This document shows positions 43,101-56,000 of a stretch of DNA of 64,000 nt, one piece after another; positions within the stretch are counted from its first letter, which is position 1, and every line of letters starts with the position of its first letter. The stretch spans positions 1,259,470 to 1,323,469 of the forward strand of contig NC_089314.1 of assembly GCF_036669915.1 (NCBI RefSeq), given 5' to 3'. This stretch comes from Pocillopora verrucosa (Eukaryota > Cnidaria > Anthozoa > Scleractinia > Pocilloporidae). The notes under the pieces were generated by a model. It worked only from the letters and a program-made list of their open reading frames with translations. It ran no database searches and had not been told where the DNA came from. The translations under genes and the position numbers were made by a program.

Positions 43101-46001
43101 ATCTTTTACACGCAATCTGCGGTTGAGGCACTCTCCACTATACGGTTGACTTGGTGTATCTCAATACTTTCAGGCGAACCTTTCGCGTTTGCGTAAACTT
43201 CAAAGCTCCTATCAGCATAATCAAAGTGTTTCTAGCCAAGTGGCTGTCGATATTTTACTTATTTTCTTAAGCAATAATCAACACCGCGTTTGCTGTCGAA
43301 ATCGCGTGACGAAGTAAAAAAGAAATACGCATGAAGACCAATGCACTGCCTGTTGTTGTTTACTTTAACTATGTTGAGAATAAAGCAAGTTATCGAGGGC
43401 TTCTCACCAAAAATAAACTTCGGTTTTCTTTCATGTTCTGTGGCCGGCGTTTAAACAGTTTTCCTTTAAAAGGCATCCCAATAAGTGCAGTCTATTAAGC
43501 AAATTAAATTATCGCAAAAATTTTAGGAATGTTGTAGGCAAGTTTTAATAACTGTAATAATCGGTTTACGGCAATTTACTCTGAAAGGGGCTTCATTTTC
43601 TAGAGCCGAGGTAATATCTTTTCAATGTTACACCAAAGTAAAAGAAAAAATTCTGGAGTGAGATTGATGGACGAAAAGAATTGGCGGAAAATCGAAAGAA
43701 AACGGCACTCATAACGAGGCTTTCTCTCTACAAGTAAAACTTAACAGTACATAATCTCCTGAACGGAAAGAAGACAAAGAAAATACTTCAAAACAGACAG
43801 TAACATGATTTATTTTTAAGTTGGTCTCGCCATAAAGGCAGGGTTCGAATAAAATAAAACCCTACGGTATGGAATTCGCGCGCTGTGTCCGAAATAATCC
43901 TTCAGTATTCAGTAAATTAGTTTTGGACTGGACCTGCGGAAAGACTTGATAGGCCTCTTGAATACCTCTCGCACCCGCAAAAAACTTGGAATATATTTAG
44001 GCTTAACTCTAATAAAAAACTAAACAAAGGAAAAAGTAGTTCTAAAAATGTAGTACACGTTCATTTAGTACATTGTGATTCTTTTGCAACTTCCTTCTTT
44101 GGTTCCGATTTCGATAGCAGTGTCTTAAGTTTTTAAAGGAATAGGAGACTAAACTATTTGTCCGCATTGTACTCTTTACCAGATATTGGGATCGGCAAGC
44201 AAACTTTCACACGTTTCTTAACTTCGTGTTAGATTTTTTAAATGGATTTCAATCATTTCCTGTCTGCCCTATGAACTCTGGGAGGGAGAGCTTCTGAAGA
44301 GCTGCTATGTCAAGGATATAATGAATATGATATGATTTAAAGGCATCACGCAATTCCTGTGGGCTTTTGAAAAAGAAGTCATATGTTCGTAAACTCTGCT
44401 GGCTTAATAACTACATTGCTGAACCTAAATGCAGCAGTCTAATATCACTGCAAAAGTAAAAATTTATTAATAGAAACTGAAAATATTTTTAGAACTTTTT
44501 ATGACACGGTTTTGGTATTCAAGAACACAACATAATTTTGACCTTTCCATCGTTAGAGACAATTTTTTGGTTGTTATCGACGATGTTCACAAATGTTTAC
44601 AATTCAAGTAGAAAGATAGAGAAATATTTCAACTACGAAAGCCATACGCGACCTCGAGAGGCATAGTCAAATGATGCACTCCAAAACTTCGGAGAAAAAT
44701 CAATGGACAGATATGAATGGTTGACAAGTCTTTACCTACAAATAAATCACACTCGGATTAAGAGACTGCAAGCATTCTTTCGTATTCGTGAAGTTGGAGT
44801 CACAGCAAATTAAAGGAACGTGACCACAAATTTGTTTGGTAGTTTGAATATTTATCACCAAGAAAAGTGTAATTTCCTGTGAATTAATAGGAAAGTCAGC
44901 TGTGTTGACATAGGATTCTATGCCTGTACGATTCCTAAATTTTATGAGTTTTTTAATTTGGCCATATTTTATTTGAATCGAATTTACAAATTAAAACCCG
45001 GTTATCTTAATTCATGGATAGAAGCAACTCACAGGCTGGATATTAAAAGAAACGGACGAATGATAATTGAAAGTTACAAGGCTTGGTTAATCTAGTTTAA
45101 TTAAAGCTTTGAAAAATCCGCCAACCCAGTCAGAAACAACAAAAGTTGACAGTCAATCAAATGTTTGAAATTTCATTTAACCAACCTCATATAGGGTCAG
45201 TTTACGTGGCGTAAAAGTAGCCTAAAGATCGGTTTCAGAGAAGCGCATGAAAAAAAAGTAACCCATGACCTGTAGAGTGAGTCGCCGTTTATAAGAACAT
45301 TTTTGAATAAAGCAACGCCATATTTCGTAACTTTGTACACTAGATAAACATTTAAAGAATTTGAGACTCTTAACGTTAACTGCATGATCATTCCTTTCAA
45401 GCCCTTAAATCCGAAGGGCTGGCGACAAAGGAGTATATTTGTCGTTTTGCGAGATCAAACGCTTAGTGGACCTCTTAGTGCAAATGAACAGTGAATAATC
45501 CTGATGAATTTTTAAGACGAACGATTTAATTAAGAAGCAAATAATACAGCCTTGATTTTACTTACCAGATTTAATAAAGGACTCAGGCTTGATGCAAACG
45601 TCGCTTTCATAGGATGGCAGGTCCTTACAAACGACGTCGGGGGGCCACTCCCGGTTGTATTTTCGGATGGTAGGCATACACTCTCTCATGACCTTTTTGC
45701 AAACTGATCTGCACGGACGAATTGGCCTGGATTTAAACTCTGGTGCACAGATGGGTAGGTGATAGGCACAGAGGAAAAATCCTGCATCAGCCGAACAGTT
45801 GATAGCGACGATGTCACTGTATAGCTCAATCCTTTGCCTGCTGTATTGTTGCGTGAGATGTTCAAGCGCATTAGGAAACATTGTCATGTTGTACGGCAAG
45901 TGTTTCTGGCAAATTGGAATCTTGATGGGCTCACATGTTCGGCCTGCCAATGTGATCACAATATCAAGGCAAAACACGACAGTTCCCATCAAAAGATACA
46001 T
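40181..46001 (-). CDS. sfrp: Secreted Frizzled-related protein, FRZB/sFRP3-4 type (3 exons, 291 aa)
   Basis: Secreted modulator of Wnt signalling. Exons 46001-45566, 41854-41786 and 40551-40181 join in frame (436+69+371 nt; both introns phase 1). Residues 1-20 are a signal peptide. Residues 23-136 are a textbook Frizzled CRD with ten Cys: CEPIKIPIC at the start, FFLCAYHLPICAP in the middle and IRPCRSVCKKVMREC plus WPPDVVCKDLP later. The small second exon carries CRC (149-151) that opens the netrin-like (NTR) domain, which continues to about residue 265 through LRKGDSIYL and NTTCNCPQV. Near the end, WVEKFRKWERRL matches the conserved EKW...VKRWDMKLR segment of vertebrate FRZB/SFRP4. The last 20 residues are strongly basic and probably bind heparan sulfate. 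Intron 1 is about 3.7 kb and intron 2 about 1.2 kb; both contain repeats. Subfamily assignment is by recollection of FRZB/SFRP4 sequences, not by alignment. Confidence 0.92.
40656..40832. repeat. Inverted-repeat element, family E, in sFRP intron 2
   Basis: Left end TTAATGGGGTAATGGCC and right end CGGTTAACCTCATTAA are imperfect inverted copies, with GGCCAATTTACGGCC and GGGCCATTTTACGGC inside. Looks like a small MITE. Only one copy seen in this window. Confidence 0.5.
41178..41389 (+). repeat. TTAA-flanked MITE-like repeat, family C
   Basis: About 210 bp with ends TTAACCCTTTAAC and GTAAAGAGTTAA, that is, CCCTTTAC-like inverted termini inside TTAA duplications. Internal landmarks: CCTAAGAGTGAC, ACACATTAAGGTTACGA, CTCTTGATTGTTGGACAAAT. 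Termini and TTAA target resemble piggyBac-type non-autonomous elements. Lies in sFRP intron 2. Confidence 0.65.
41855..45565. other. Intron 1 of the sFRP gene
   Basis: About 3.7 kb between the CRD exon and the small NTR exon. It contains a locally CpG-rich stretch with an open frame (about 41956-42450) and a (TTG)n microsatellite. No nested gene can be asserted. Confidence 0.7.
42530..42553 (+). repeat. (TTG)n microsatellite
   Basis: About eight TTG/GTT units in sFRP intron 1. Confidence 0.85.
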
Positions 46002-46053
46002 CTTGTTGCTTGTACTTTCGTTGTGAAATTAAATTATCACGGCCAACGTGCTG

Positions 46054-46062
46054 TTTAAATAA
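46054..46062 (-). promoter_or_regulatory. TATA-like element upstream of sFRP
   Basis: The minus strand reads TATTTAAAC about 53 nt upstream of the sFRP ATG. Plausible position, weak sequence support. Confidence 0.2.
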
Positions 46063-46079
46063 TGGACTTATATTGGCCC

Positions 46080-49000
46080 AGCGCACACTTGCCCCTTTAT
46101 CAAGGAAATTGATTGTATCATTCGCTATTATTAATACTTGCAAGAGGACAACACCGCCCAGTTGAGCAGGTCTCTCTAAAACGTCCTGAAGGACAAAGTA
46201 TTAATTGAACCGGGCGATTTGGTAAGACCACGCACTTAATTGCCGACAGTTAACACGTTCCGCGGTGTTTATAAACAACAAGCTTGACCCGTCTCGTTTG
46301 AACAAACTGTGTTCTGTGATCTGCTAATGAATGTTGACGGCGTTAAGCTTTGATGTAACCTTGTAGGCTAGCGTCGCCAAAATTTTAGAGATATTAAAGG
46401 ATAAGCTTGGTTGTATTTATTATATTTGTCAATTCTTTGACCCCGAGTATTCTTGAAAGTTATTTAGCGTTTTATATCGCATAAAACGCTTCTAAGTGTC
46501 ATTGTTTTGACGAGAATCAGTCACTTCGACGGGCGGGACAAATATTCAGACAAAGTTATCCAGTTATGTTTGGAATAAATTTATTCTGTAAAACAGAGAA
46601 TTTTTCTCTCTTCAACTTTCTTAGCTGTGTCATTATTCAGAAATGCTTACACCATCCAGATATAGAGTAATTGAATGGTAAATATGGCGTCAAAATTTGG
46701 CGGGAAAATCACGGCATTCCCTGTTGCCGCGTCGTTTATTGCCAGATGGCGGGAAATAAGCGGACGTAGCTTACGTGTCTTCAAGTTCCCGGTTCCTGAA
46801 TAATTCATTCATAGCATAGATAACTTCTTAATACTCTATCTTAGGCAAACATTTGGGGTTTCCGGTCATGCCTAAGAACATGCAAAGCATTTCCAAGCGA
46901 ATAATCGATATAAGCTTCCTTTTGGAAGACATTCCAATTCATGTCATGCATGATAAATCGCGTGTAAGGCTTTATGACGTCACCTAAAAATTAATCTCAA
47001 TAAAGTTTTGCACGCTATTTTGACTGTACATTTATTCTCACCGCTAATATTTCTGAAAACACTACAAAGGAAACTGTTAGGGAACTGAGCACTCATATTT
47101 CATTTGATCAAAGCTAAGGGTTTTTAACAGAAAAACTTTGAGAGTATGACCATAGATTAAAAAAACAGAGGAGAGAATCCGTTGTAAAAATCCAGAAAGT
47201 AATTGATACAGACAAAACGCTCTTATTTCAATTGCATTCCTGCATGCAATCCTTCCCCGGAGTAAATTGTGATGATTCACGCTTTAAAATCCAGAAGTAC
47301 CTAGCGAAACAACCATCCGTTTTTACATGCTTGGACTTAAAAGTGTTCCGTCGTAAGTTGCACTCAGTTGTCTACTATGATGGCAGTGATATAAATTTGT
47401 ATTGCTTGAAATACGACCAATATAGACTAACAGTTTTGACAGCCTTTTTATTCTCCTAAACTTTGTCGGGGATTCTTAAAATAGATTTATTAGCGTGCGA
47501 ACCTGTCCAGCTCTATTTTGGAACTTGGTAAGAGATTTTCGTGCGTCAGTGCTGTTATTATGTCGAAATTGCCCCTAATGAAAATGAATTTTTGTTTATC
47601 TCTTCAAGTCACTTGATTAAAACTGACAGCGTCTATTGATAAGTTCAACTTCGTGGTGCCGTCAGAGATGACTTCAATGATTAATCAAATGCCGAAATGT
47701 ACTTCTGAAGTAGCAAATGAGGTTTGAATGGACCGATGGTAATAATATGTATTATGTAATCTAAAACAGACGAGGGATAGTTTTCAGTCATGAGTCTCTC
47801 AGGATGATTAAATGATTTATTTCGCAGTTTGAATTTAATCTGTTAATTGTTTAGTGCTTTTCGTACCGAAGCAAATAAAGGGAAAGAGTTCGTCATAAAC
47901 ACAAGCCTATGAAAAAAAAATATTTTCATGACGTTACAGTCATCATAGAAAGCCTTGTTGATACAAAAGCACAATTTTGAAGATGACAGCATGTAAAGAG
48001 CAGTTCCAATCGTTGTTTACATGGGAACAACATTAATTTTCCAGGATTTTGCAATTTTAGCAAAACGTAAGGTGTGCAGGCAATGGCCATTACTCTGTGG
48101 GCATAGATTTTTTGAGTGTTTATCTATACGTACATCTTCGTTTGTTATGAAAGGAGCAATCTCCTGATCAGTCTTCCTCGTGCACATATCTTAACCCTCT
48201 TGAAAATCTTTCTGCGTCAGGCTAAATTATTTTTTCACACTTTCAAACATTTTAGCTTTAGACTTTCTCGGGAAACTTGAAACAATATTGTTTATCCCGT
48301 TTAATAAACTGTTGTAGGATTCAGGTAAGACAATTGTTTTTGTTATTCCGTATGGATTTCCATGCGTTAATCGTGTGAGGCGTTTATATCAAAAAATGTA
48401 TTGACCTGACAGATATTAACCTTTCTCACACAATTTAACAGTTTTTTTTCAGTTCTGCTAAATGGCGTAGATAATATTCGAAAATACTTACGGATGGAAA
48501 GTATCTGAGGTATTCAGTAAGTAGTCTAATATGACTTATGAATACTAAGCATTTAAATATCGAGTAATTTTCGATGCAAATCGGCTTTAAACCATTGTAA
48601 GTTTGTTTTTCGCATTCGGGCCCCAAAAAAATTGTATTGAATCGAAACACTTGACCGCAATAAAAAAAATTAACGAATTAAAGAACCAGGCCATAAATCT
48701 TCCATAATCAAATTAAAGATATGTGCAATAACTACTTTTAGTTAGTCATGCAAAAGATCAAGTTACCATCACGCACATGAATATTCGACTTATATGTACA
48801 TCAATAATGGATACATGGCCGATTTGAGTCCAATTCGAATTTTTACTAACAACTGTTATGCCCAACTAGCTTTGATATCATTTGTCATTTACAATACTTA
48901 ACAAAAAAATTAGCTTCGAAACTATGCAGTAAACAAATCTCAATTAATTGACCAAGTGGCCTGCTGATCACCCAGACGAAGTGATTTAGACTACGCGCTC

Positions 49001-49537
49001 GTCTGTTACTCCTGGGCTCACGGCATCGTAAATTTCAATCGAAAAGTCACGAGATTCGAAAATAAAAGGGATCAGGAAGTTTCATACCAGGTCAACTGCT
49101 TACTTTTGGCTACTGATCTTTAAAACTCTGTTGTCTAAATGTCCGAATCGTGAAAACCGCTAGAATCAAAGATAAAAAATATATCCGATTCTTTCCTCAA
49201 TTATTCTCCCAATGATATTCAAGGTGCCCCGACAAACAATGCAGTACTGGATGCATGGACGTCTCTCCCATAGAATAACGTGAGGGAATGCAGAAAGACG
49301 ATAAATTTTTGGTTAAGCCATTTGTGTGTTTGTTTGATTAATCAGTATTGCCAAGAAGTATTTCTATCGATTAACGTTACATTTCGTAAGAAAAGACAAG
49401 CAAAACCTTGACTTAAGTTGGAATAAAAAATTGTGGACTGTTTGTTATCTCAGCCTTGAGTCAAGTACCTGCGCAAAATAAATAGTCTGTATGTGGCAAA
49501 AGAGAAAAAAATAACGTGACCAATCTTTATTTATGTA
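46080..49537. other. Intergenic between sFRP and ABCB8
   Basis: Divergent intergenic space upstream of both sFRP (minus) and ABCB8 (plus). AT-rich with short chance frames; no RNA gene or CDS supported. A family A repeat begins at 49538, directly before the ABCB8 leader. Confidence 0.55.
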
Positions 49538-49682
49538 TTAAGGAGGTAAGTTTCTAAAGAAACTATGGTGCTGCGTCGGTGGGAGAGTATAGCAGGTAAT
49601 TTAGTGTCAACAACTGAGTTGAAAACGTAAATTAGTCAGCGTAAAGGGTAAAAAAGCTGACGTTTCGAGCGTTAGCCCTTCG
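49538..49682 (-). repeat. Dispersed repeat family A, truncated
   Basis: Matches the family from TTTCTAAAGAAACTATGG through GCTGACGTTTCGAGCGTTAG and stops abruptly after GCCCTTCG, losing the CTGACGA end. It lies about 320 bp before the ABCB8 start codon. Confidence 0.75.
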
Positions 49683-49944
49683 ATTGTATTATTTCGTTTC
49701 TTTGAAGCTTCTTGTCGGTTTCTTTGTTGTATTTTTTTTTCCTATTTGACTATTGTTTGCATTTTTTGTCGTTGTCCGTTTGTTTTTATCGTTGCTAGTT
49801 CTTTTATGTGACAACCTCTCCATGTGTCTGTCCTCCCCCGTCACTTTGCAGCTCCCTACCCTACCCTGCTTGCGCGCCCAAATCTACAAAGCGTTCACTC
49901 ATGTTGCTTGAGAGCCTGGGTCGAGTTCTTGATTAGAAAGCAAG

Positions 49945-49965
49945 ATGGCGGACAAGCTAGGCTAA
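49945..49965 (+). promoter_or_regulatory. Short upstream ORF before ABCB8
   Basis: ATG GCG GAC AAG CTA GGC TAA lies 37 nt before the assigned ABCB8 ATG (50002). Its ATG has A at -3 and G at +4, a stronger context than the downstream start. If transcribed as one leader it would be a six-codon upstream ORF that could damp translation. Confidence 0.35.
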
Positions 49966-50001
49966 AGGCGTCTGTTACCAGCAAGTTCAGGTGTAGACGA
50001 A

Positions 50002-53000
50002 ATGTACCCTCTCCTGGCTCAGAAACTTGGTTGTTCTTCTTTGAGAAGTTATTTAGTCTGTTTAACTCCAAGGAATTTCATCACGTACAGGTATCAACCG
50101 CTGCAAAAGCTGAAAGAACACTTTTTTTGTATTCAAGGCTCAGTGTAGTTCTTGAAGCTTACCCATCGTTGTATTGGGCTAGCTGCGAACGATCCCTGCT
50201 TGCTTTCAGCTTTTGCGTTTGGTTTATCATTATAATCTAAAATGTGTACTTTTGTGTTGCATACAGCGATCATTTCATTTACATTTTGAGATAATAACTA
50301 TGACACACCCCCTTAATATCCGTCTCATTTTTTAATTTTGTCTTAGGGGAGAGGGATAGAAGATTCTCCCCGAACATTCACCCTTCCCCCCACTAAATAG
50401 CCCAGTCTTCAGAGTACAATAGAACTTAACAAGATCTTGAGCGAGTCATTTTTGTCTGTGTGCAAATGCAAGCAATTCATGGTTGCAGTATTGATTACCT
50501 TCTGCATGCAACAAACAATGCTCTAATTCTGGTGAGGCCATTAGGGAGGTTCTGAGTTTGCTGTATCCTTTTAATTTTTGTTGTTAAAATATTCTGTTAA
50601 TTCGTGTGTTTTGTAGGTCCAGTCCAATATCACTGAATCTCTATTTTAAATATTCCCAATCCCGTTAATTTTTTCCATAAGTATCCTGTATACCCAAGTA
50701 TTATGTATCTGATAACCCCTAAGAGGGCCTTTCTGTCGGCACAATCAGCATCGAGAGAAAACATGTATACTTGACATACTCTAGTAAGAGTGCCTTCACT
50801 GGTGGTCTGAAATGGTGTTAATAATAATAATAATAATAGGTCATTTATAATACGCTAATTCAATAAAATGTTCAAATGCACATGACAAGATTAAAAAACA
50901 AAATGAAAAGGCTAAAAAGATAAAATTACAATTAAGAGTAAACTTACAATAATTTAAAAAGCTAAGATTACAATTAAAAGTAAACTCACAATAATAAAAA
51001 CAATTGCAGGGCTTGCCTTCAAATTTCACTCAAAATTTTATAAGTCCATCATTTTCCAGACCTTAGCTTTATTTGCACATACTTGTTGTTCAGTCATCTG
51101 GGAGGTTCTGGCTGGTTTAAATTTTTCCTTTCAAACTTCCCATACCATTGGGACAGTTTTTTCATTTTTTGAGCAATGTAATTCTCTTCTATTTATAGGA
51201 GTAACAGACTAACAGTTCTTAGGGAACATCAAATCTCAAAAATCATCACAAAAAGTGCTTCAAAATATACTGCAGAGGCATTCAGATGGAGAACTTTGCA
51301 TGTCTGGAAATTATTAGAACAGAGATCAAATTCTTATGCCCATCCCTGGTATCTTCTCAAGTATACTGGACTCTTAGCTGTTGGAACTTTAGTTGTCAGA
51401 TCAAAGATTTCTAGTGCCTCCTGTGGGCCGAAGTTGAGTCACAAGTCATCATCACAGCTTTCGCAGGGCAAAGACAAAGATGGGAAGAGATCACAGCCAA
51501 AATTTGATTTCAGAGAATTCTGGAAATTCCTGTGGCCTGATATTTGGCTTTTACTATTAGCAAGCTTGAGTGCTTTTGCAGTTGCCATGGTGAACATTGA
51601 ATTACCGCTGTTGCTTGGGAACCTTGTAAATGCTGTCTCTAGTTTAACAAGTGGCAATCTAAACACAGACATATTTCAAGTATTAAGAGAACCTGCAATG
51701 AAATTGATATCACTTTATGGGGCTCAGTCAGTCCTTACATTTGCTTATATCTCATTTCTTTCTTGTTTGGGTGAGAGGCTTGCAGAGCGAATGCGCAATG
51801 CTTTATTTGCATCATTGATACGACAAGACATTGCTTTCTTTGATGATCATAAAACAGGAGAGCTAGTCAACAGGTATGTTTCCTCTTCTAAGGGTTGCTT
51901 GGCCAAAACAGCTTTATTTCATTTTCATGGAATATCATTAATTTATAGCACATACATACGTAGGGTATATGAAAAAAAAAAAATAGACATACAAACCATA
52001 CCATGAACATAACATTCACTCTGAAAAACCAAGGACTCCCAGCTACCACTTTCCGTAATATCATTACAGTGGTCCAATCCTCTAACGGTATGAATTAACT
52101 TTAGATAAGTTCATATATTATTTTTTGTTCACTGCAAAATTTAGGTCAAAGGATTGTTCAGGGTAAGCTGCATGACATGCATGCATTTTGATTGATTCTT
52201 ATAATCTGTAAGATGACAGATGCTTAGATGATGCCACCATTACCAACATTTTGCCTTTCTATGATACATAAAAGGATTCCATGCTGCTGTGAGTCTGTAC
52301 AGTAATAGATCACAGAAGACATCAAGATGTCATCTGCTTTGTGCCTAAACATTTCTCTGCTCCCCCAAACTGAATGCTAATTATTTCTTGAATTGAAAAT
52401 GTAGGTGGCTCACTTAGAACCTTTTTTTTGTCTTATATGGTGGAAAATTTTCCTTGAAGGTTGACCAGTGACATTCAAGATTTCAAGAGTGCATTTAAGC
52501 AGATTATTTCCCAAGGTCTGCGCAGTACAACTCAGACTGTCGGCTGTGTGGTATCACTTTATATGATTTCACCCAAACTGACAGGTGTAATGATGGTCAT
52601 CTTACCAGTTGTCATTGTTGGTGGTACTTTGTTTGGCTCCCTATTAAGGAGGCTCTCCAAGGCTGCTCAAGAACAGGCTGCTAAGGCAACTGCAGTTGCT
52701 GATGAGGCTCTTGGAAATGTGCGAACTGTGAGGGCATTTGCTATGGAAGATAAAGAAACTAAGTAAGATCATAACAAAGTCACTGTTGCCCTCACAGACC
52801 ATTTTTTGAATACATTTTTTTTTTAATGCATCTTTTCTAAATAGAATCATGCATCTTTGTCTATCAACTTTCTGACTTTCTTACTTTCTGGAAGGTTCAG
52901 AGTGAAATGATGAAGTATCTTATGGCAAATATATGAGTTGTAATACGATAATGAGATTATCTACATTACTTTCAAGTGAATTAACCCTCCTAGAAGTGAT

Positions 53001-56000
53001 TGACATGTAACATCTCCCTAATATCCTTACAATGTCCAGGTAATGAGAATACTCAGACCTATCAGGTTGAAGTTGTTGTCTTGATCTAACACCAAATTCT
53101 CATAACTTATTAACAAGAAATTGTGTAGCAGCTAGAAGGGAGATTCAACAATCAGATCTTGGGATTTAAAGGGTTAAGAGGTTTTTTGTTTTAATTTTGT
53201 TTTGTAAATTGAGTTTTATTCTTAAGTTTTTTTTAATTTGACAGTGTTTGTAAAGAAAAATATAAAATGGGCAAAAAATTTGTCAAGGATTAAATATTAG
53301 AGTATACTAAGAAATATTGTAATTATTCCTATGGTAATGAATATAATAATTTCATTAGCATTGGCTGGATCATCTTGCAGCTTGTATCAAGATGAAGTGT
53401 CTAAATCCAAGGCACTGAATGAGATGTTAGGTGTTGGAGTTGGGTTGTTCCAAGGTCTGTCAAATCTAGCCATTAATGGCTTGGCACTGGTAGTGTTGTA
53501 TTATGGTGGATCACTTCTTGCTGCCAAAGAAATGGAACCTGGAGACTTGATGAGCTTCCTGGTGGCTACACAGACTATACAAAGGTACTTTATTGGACAG
53601 TATGGCTCACACACCTTTCTTCAGGTCCTAGCACTTTTTTATAACTAAAAAAAACAGCTAATAAGTTTTAAATTTTCATTGTGTGGGAAATTTAATAAAA
53701 TAATGAGAGATTTTGGCTGCAAAAGAGCAACAACTTTAAGATCAAGACAAAACCCAATGAGCTTTTTTCAGAACTCAGACCCTCTTAAGTCTGATTTTTG
53801 GGCTGTATGCTCAGCTATTGTAACAGTTCCAACTTTTTCAGTTGTTGTAATTTTCTCAATTTAGATTCTAATTTCATAATGAATAAAAAGAAAGGAACAT
53901 GAAAATTGAACTGGTCAGAAAAAATTTAGACCAGGATAAACCTTTGAATCACCTGACTGACAACCTTCTGTGTTGTAGGTTTGTATAATTACCTAATTAG
54001 GTGTTAATTTTCTTCTTTTACAATGTCAGGTCTTTAGGTCACATATCTCTCCTATTTGGCCAAATTGTGCGTGGCATGAGCTCAGGAGCAAGGGTGTTTG
54101 AGTACCTAGCAATCGAACCCACCATACCAGTTACAGGTGGTAAACAAGTCCCCCTTGAGAACATATGTGGAGAAGTTAGCTTTAAGGATGTTACTTTTGT
54201 GTATCCTACACGACCCATGCAAACTGTTCTTAAAGACTTTTCCCTGTCAGTGCCAGCTGGTAAGATGGTTGCTTTGTGTGGAAGTAGTGGAGCTGGCAAG
54301 TCAACTGTAGCAGCCCTGTTGGAGCGTTTTTATGATCTGAAGAGTGGAAGCATTTTTCTTGATGGTCATGACATAACTTCCTTGGATCCCACATGGCTGA
54401 GGGGACATGTGATTGGATTTATTCACCAGGTATTTAGACTGTGAATAAAAGCAGGTGCACTTTATTAAGAACCAAATTACCTTGCAAACATATTTTGAAT
54501 TAAACAAGGTTGCTGTTACAACCAGAGAGTAGACAGGTGTGAAACAGCATGAACATAAGTTCTAGTTATTGTTAATACACAGTTGTAATCCAAATTCTGT
54601 TCACTCATATTGATTTCTTTGGGCATAGCTTTAAATTAAGTACTGTTAAAGTCAGTTAGAACTCTCTCTTAAAATCATTCATGTAGGAATAAAAAATGTG
54701 ACATTTCACCTGATGATAACAAATTAAGCATGAATAAAAATATTTAAGAAATAGTCTTTTGAAAACATTAAAATGTTAAACATTTTTTTCAAAATATCAT
54801 TTCCAGCCAGCCTTCTGCTATCATTTTTATGTGTTTGTTCTTTACATCCAGGAGCCTGTGCTGTTTGCCACTTCAGTTTTAGAGAACATACGTTATGGCC
54901 GCCCAGAAGCAACAGATGATGAGGTATATATAACAGACAACACCTTGTGTCATGATCATTGTCTGATGAATTCATCAATTTTTTGTTACATTATTTCCTT
55001 TGATTTTTTCCCATAATATGAAGGTTTTAGCAGCAGCTCAGCAAGCAAATGCTGATGGCTTCATTAGAGATTTTCCTGAGGTAACTGATTGCACTGTATT
55101 CTTTTGATACCAGTCATTCTTTGGAATGGCTCAACTTTTGTGGTTGTCATTGTTCAGCAGATTAATTTATTTCTGCTGTTTCATGTCATGTGATATAAAA
55201 AAAGTTTCTAGCTTGTGGTAGCAAAAAATTTATTAGCAACTAAAATTTGAATCTGGGTGATCTGACTGATGCAGTTGGCATCAAATGCTTAAGTTTATAA
55301 CCTCAAAGTCAGTTTCTATCAAAAGCGGCAGATATTTATCTTCTTTTATCTCAGTGGTCAACATTTACACTTTAAAAAAGTTAAACCCAACTTTTCTTCA
55401 CAATGTTTCCACAGATATCACATTGTAGTTGTCACAGGGTCAACTTTTCCTAAGTCTTGGCATTAATCTTTTGTATCCTGCCATCTGAGTATCCCTGCAA
55501 AATGAAATCAGTAGCCCATAAGGCAACATTTGAAATGATATTGTACTCAAGCTTCAAGGTTCTAGTGCTATGTGTCGCAACTTTGCACAAATCTCACTTT
55601 ATTCCACAGGGATACCAAACTGTCCTTGGAGAGAGAGGTGTTACTGTGTCAGGAGGACAGAAACAAAGGTGTGTAGTATTTAAAACTTTGATGAATATAA
55701 AGCAGAAAGTATCAGTCAGCTTTTTTTGGTTTTTGAGAAGAAGCTGCCAAATGAGTGATAGTTGGGTAAAACTTTTTTTTAAAATTATTTTGTTTGTTTG
55801 TTTTTTGCTAGGATTGCAATTGCCAGGGCACTTCTAAAGAACCCAGCCATTCTCATCCTAGATGAAGCAACAAGGTATTTTCAGTATGCCATATAGACTC
55901 ATTTCTTTTGCTTTTTATTAATTCAAATCAAATCATGATGTTTATTATATTCACAAAAATTCATAAAACGACAGAGATTATCCATGTTGATGGTGTTCCC

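Noticed and set aside
49824-50240. 138-codon + frame proposed as ABCB8 first exon in another frame
   Set aside because: It has no ATG start and its frame does not join the phase-2 acceptor at 51199 in the reading frame of the transporter; the ATG at 50002 does.
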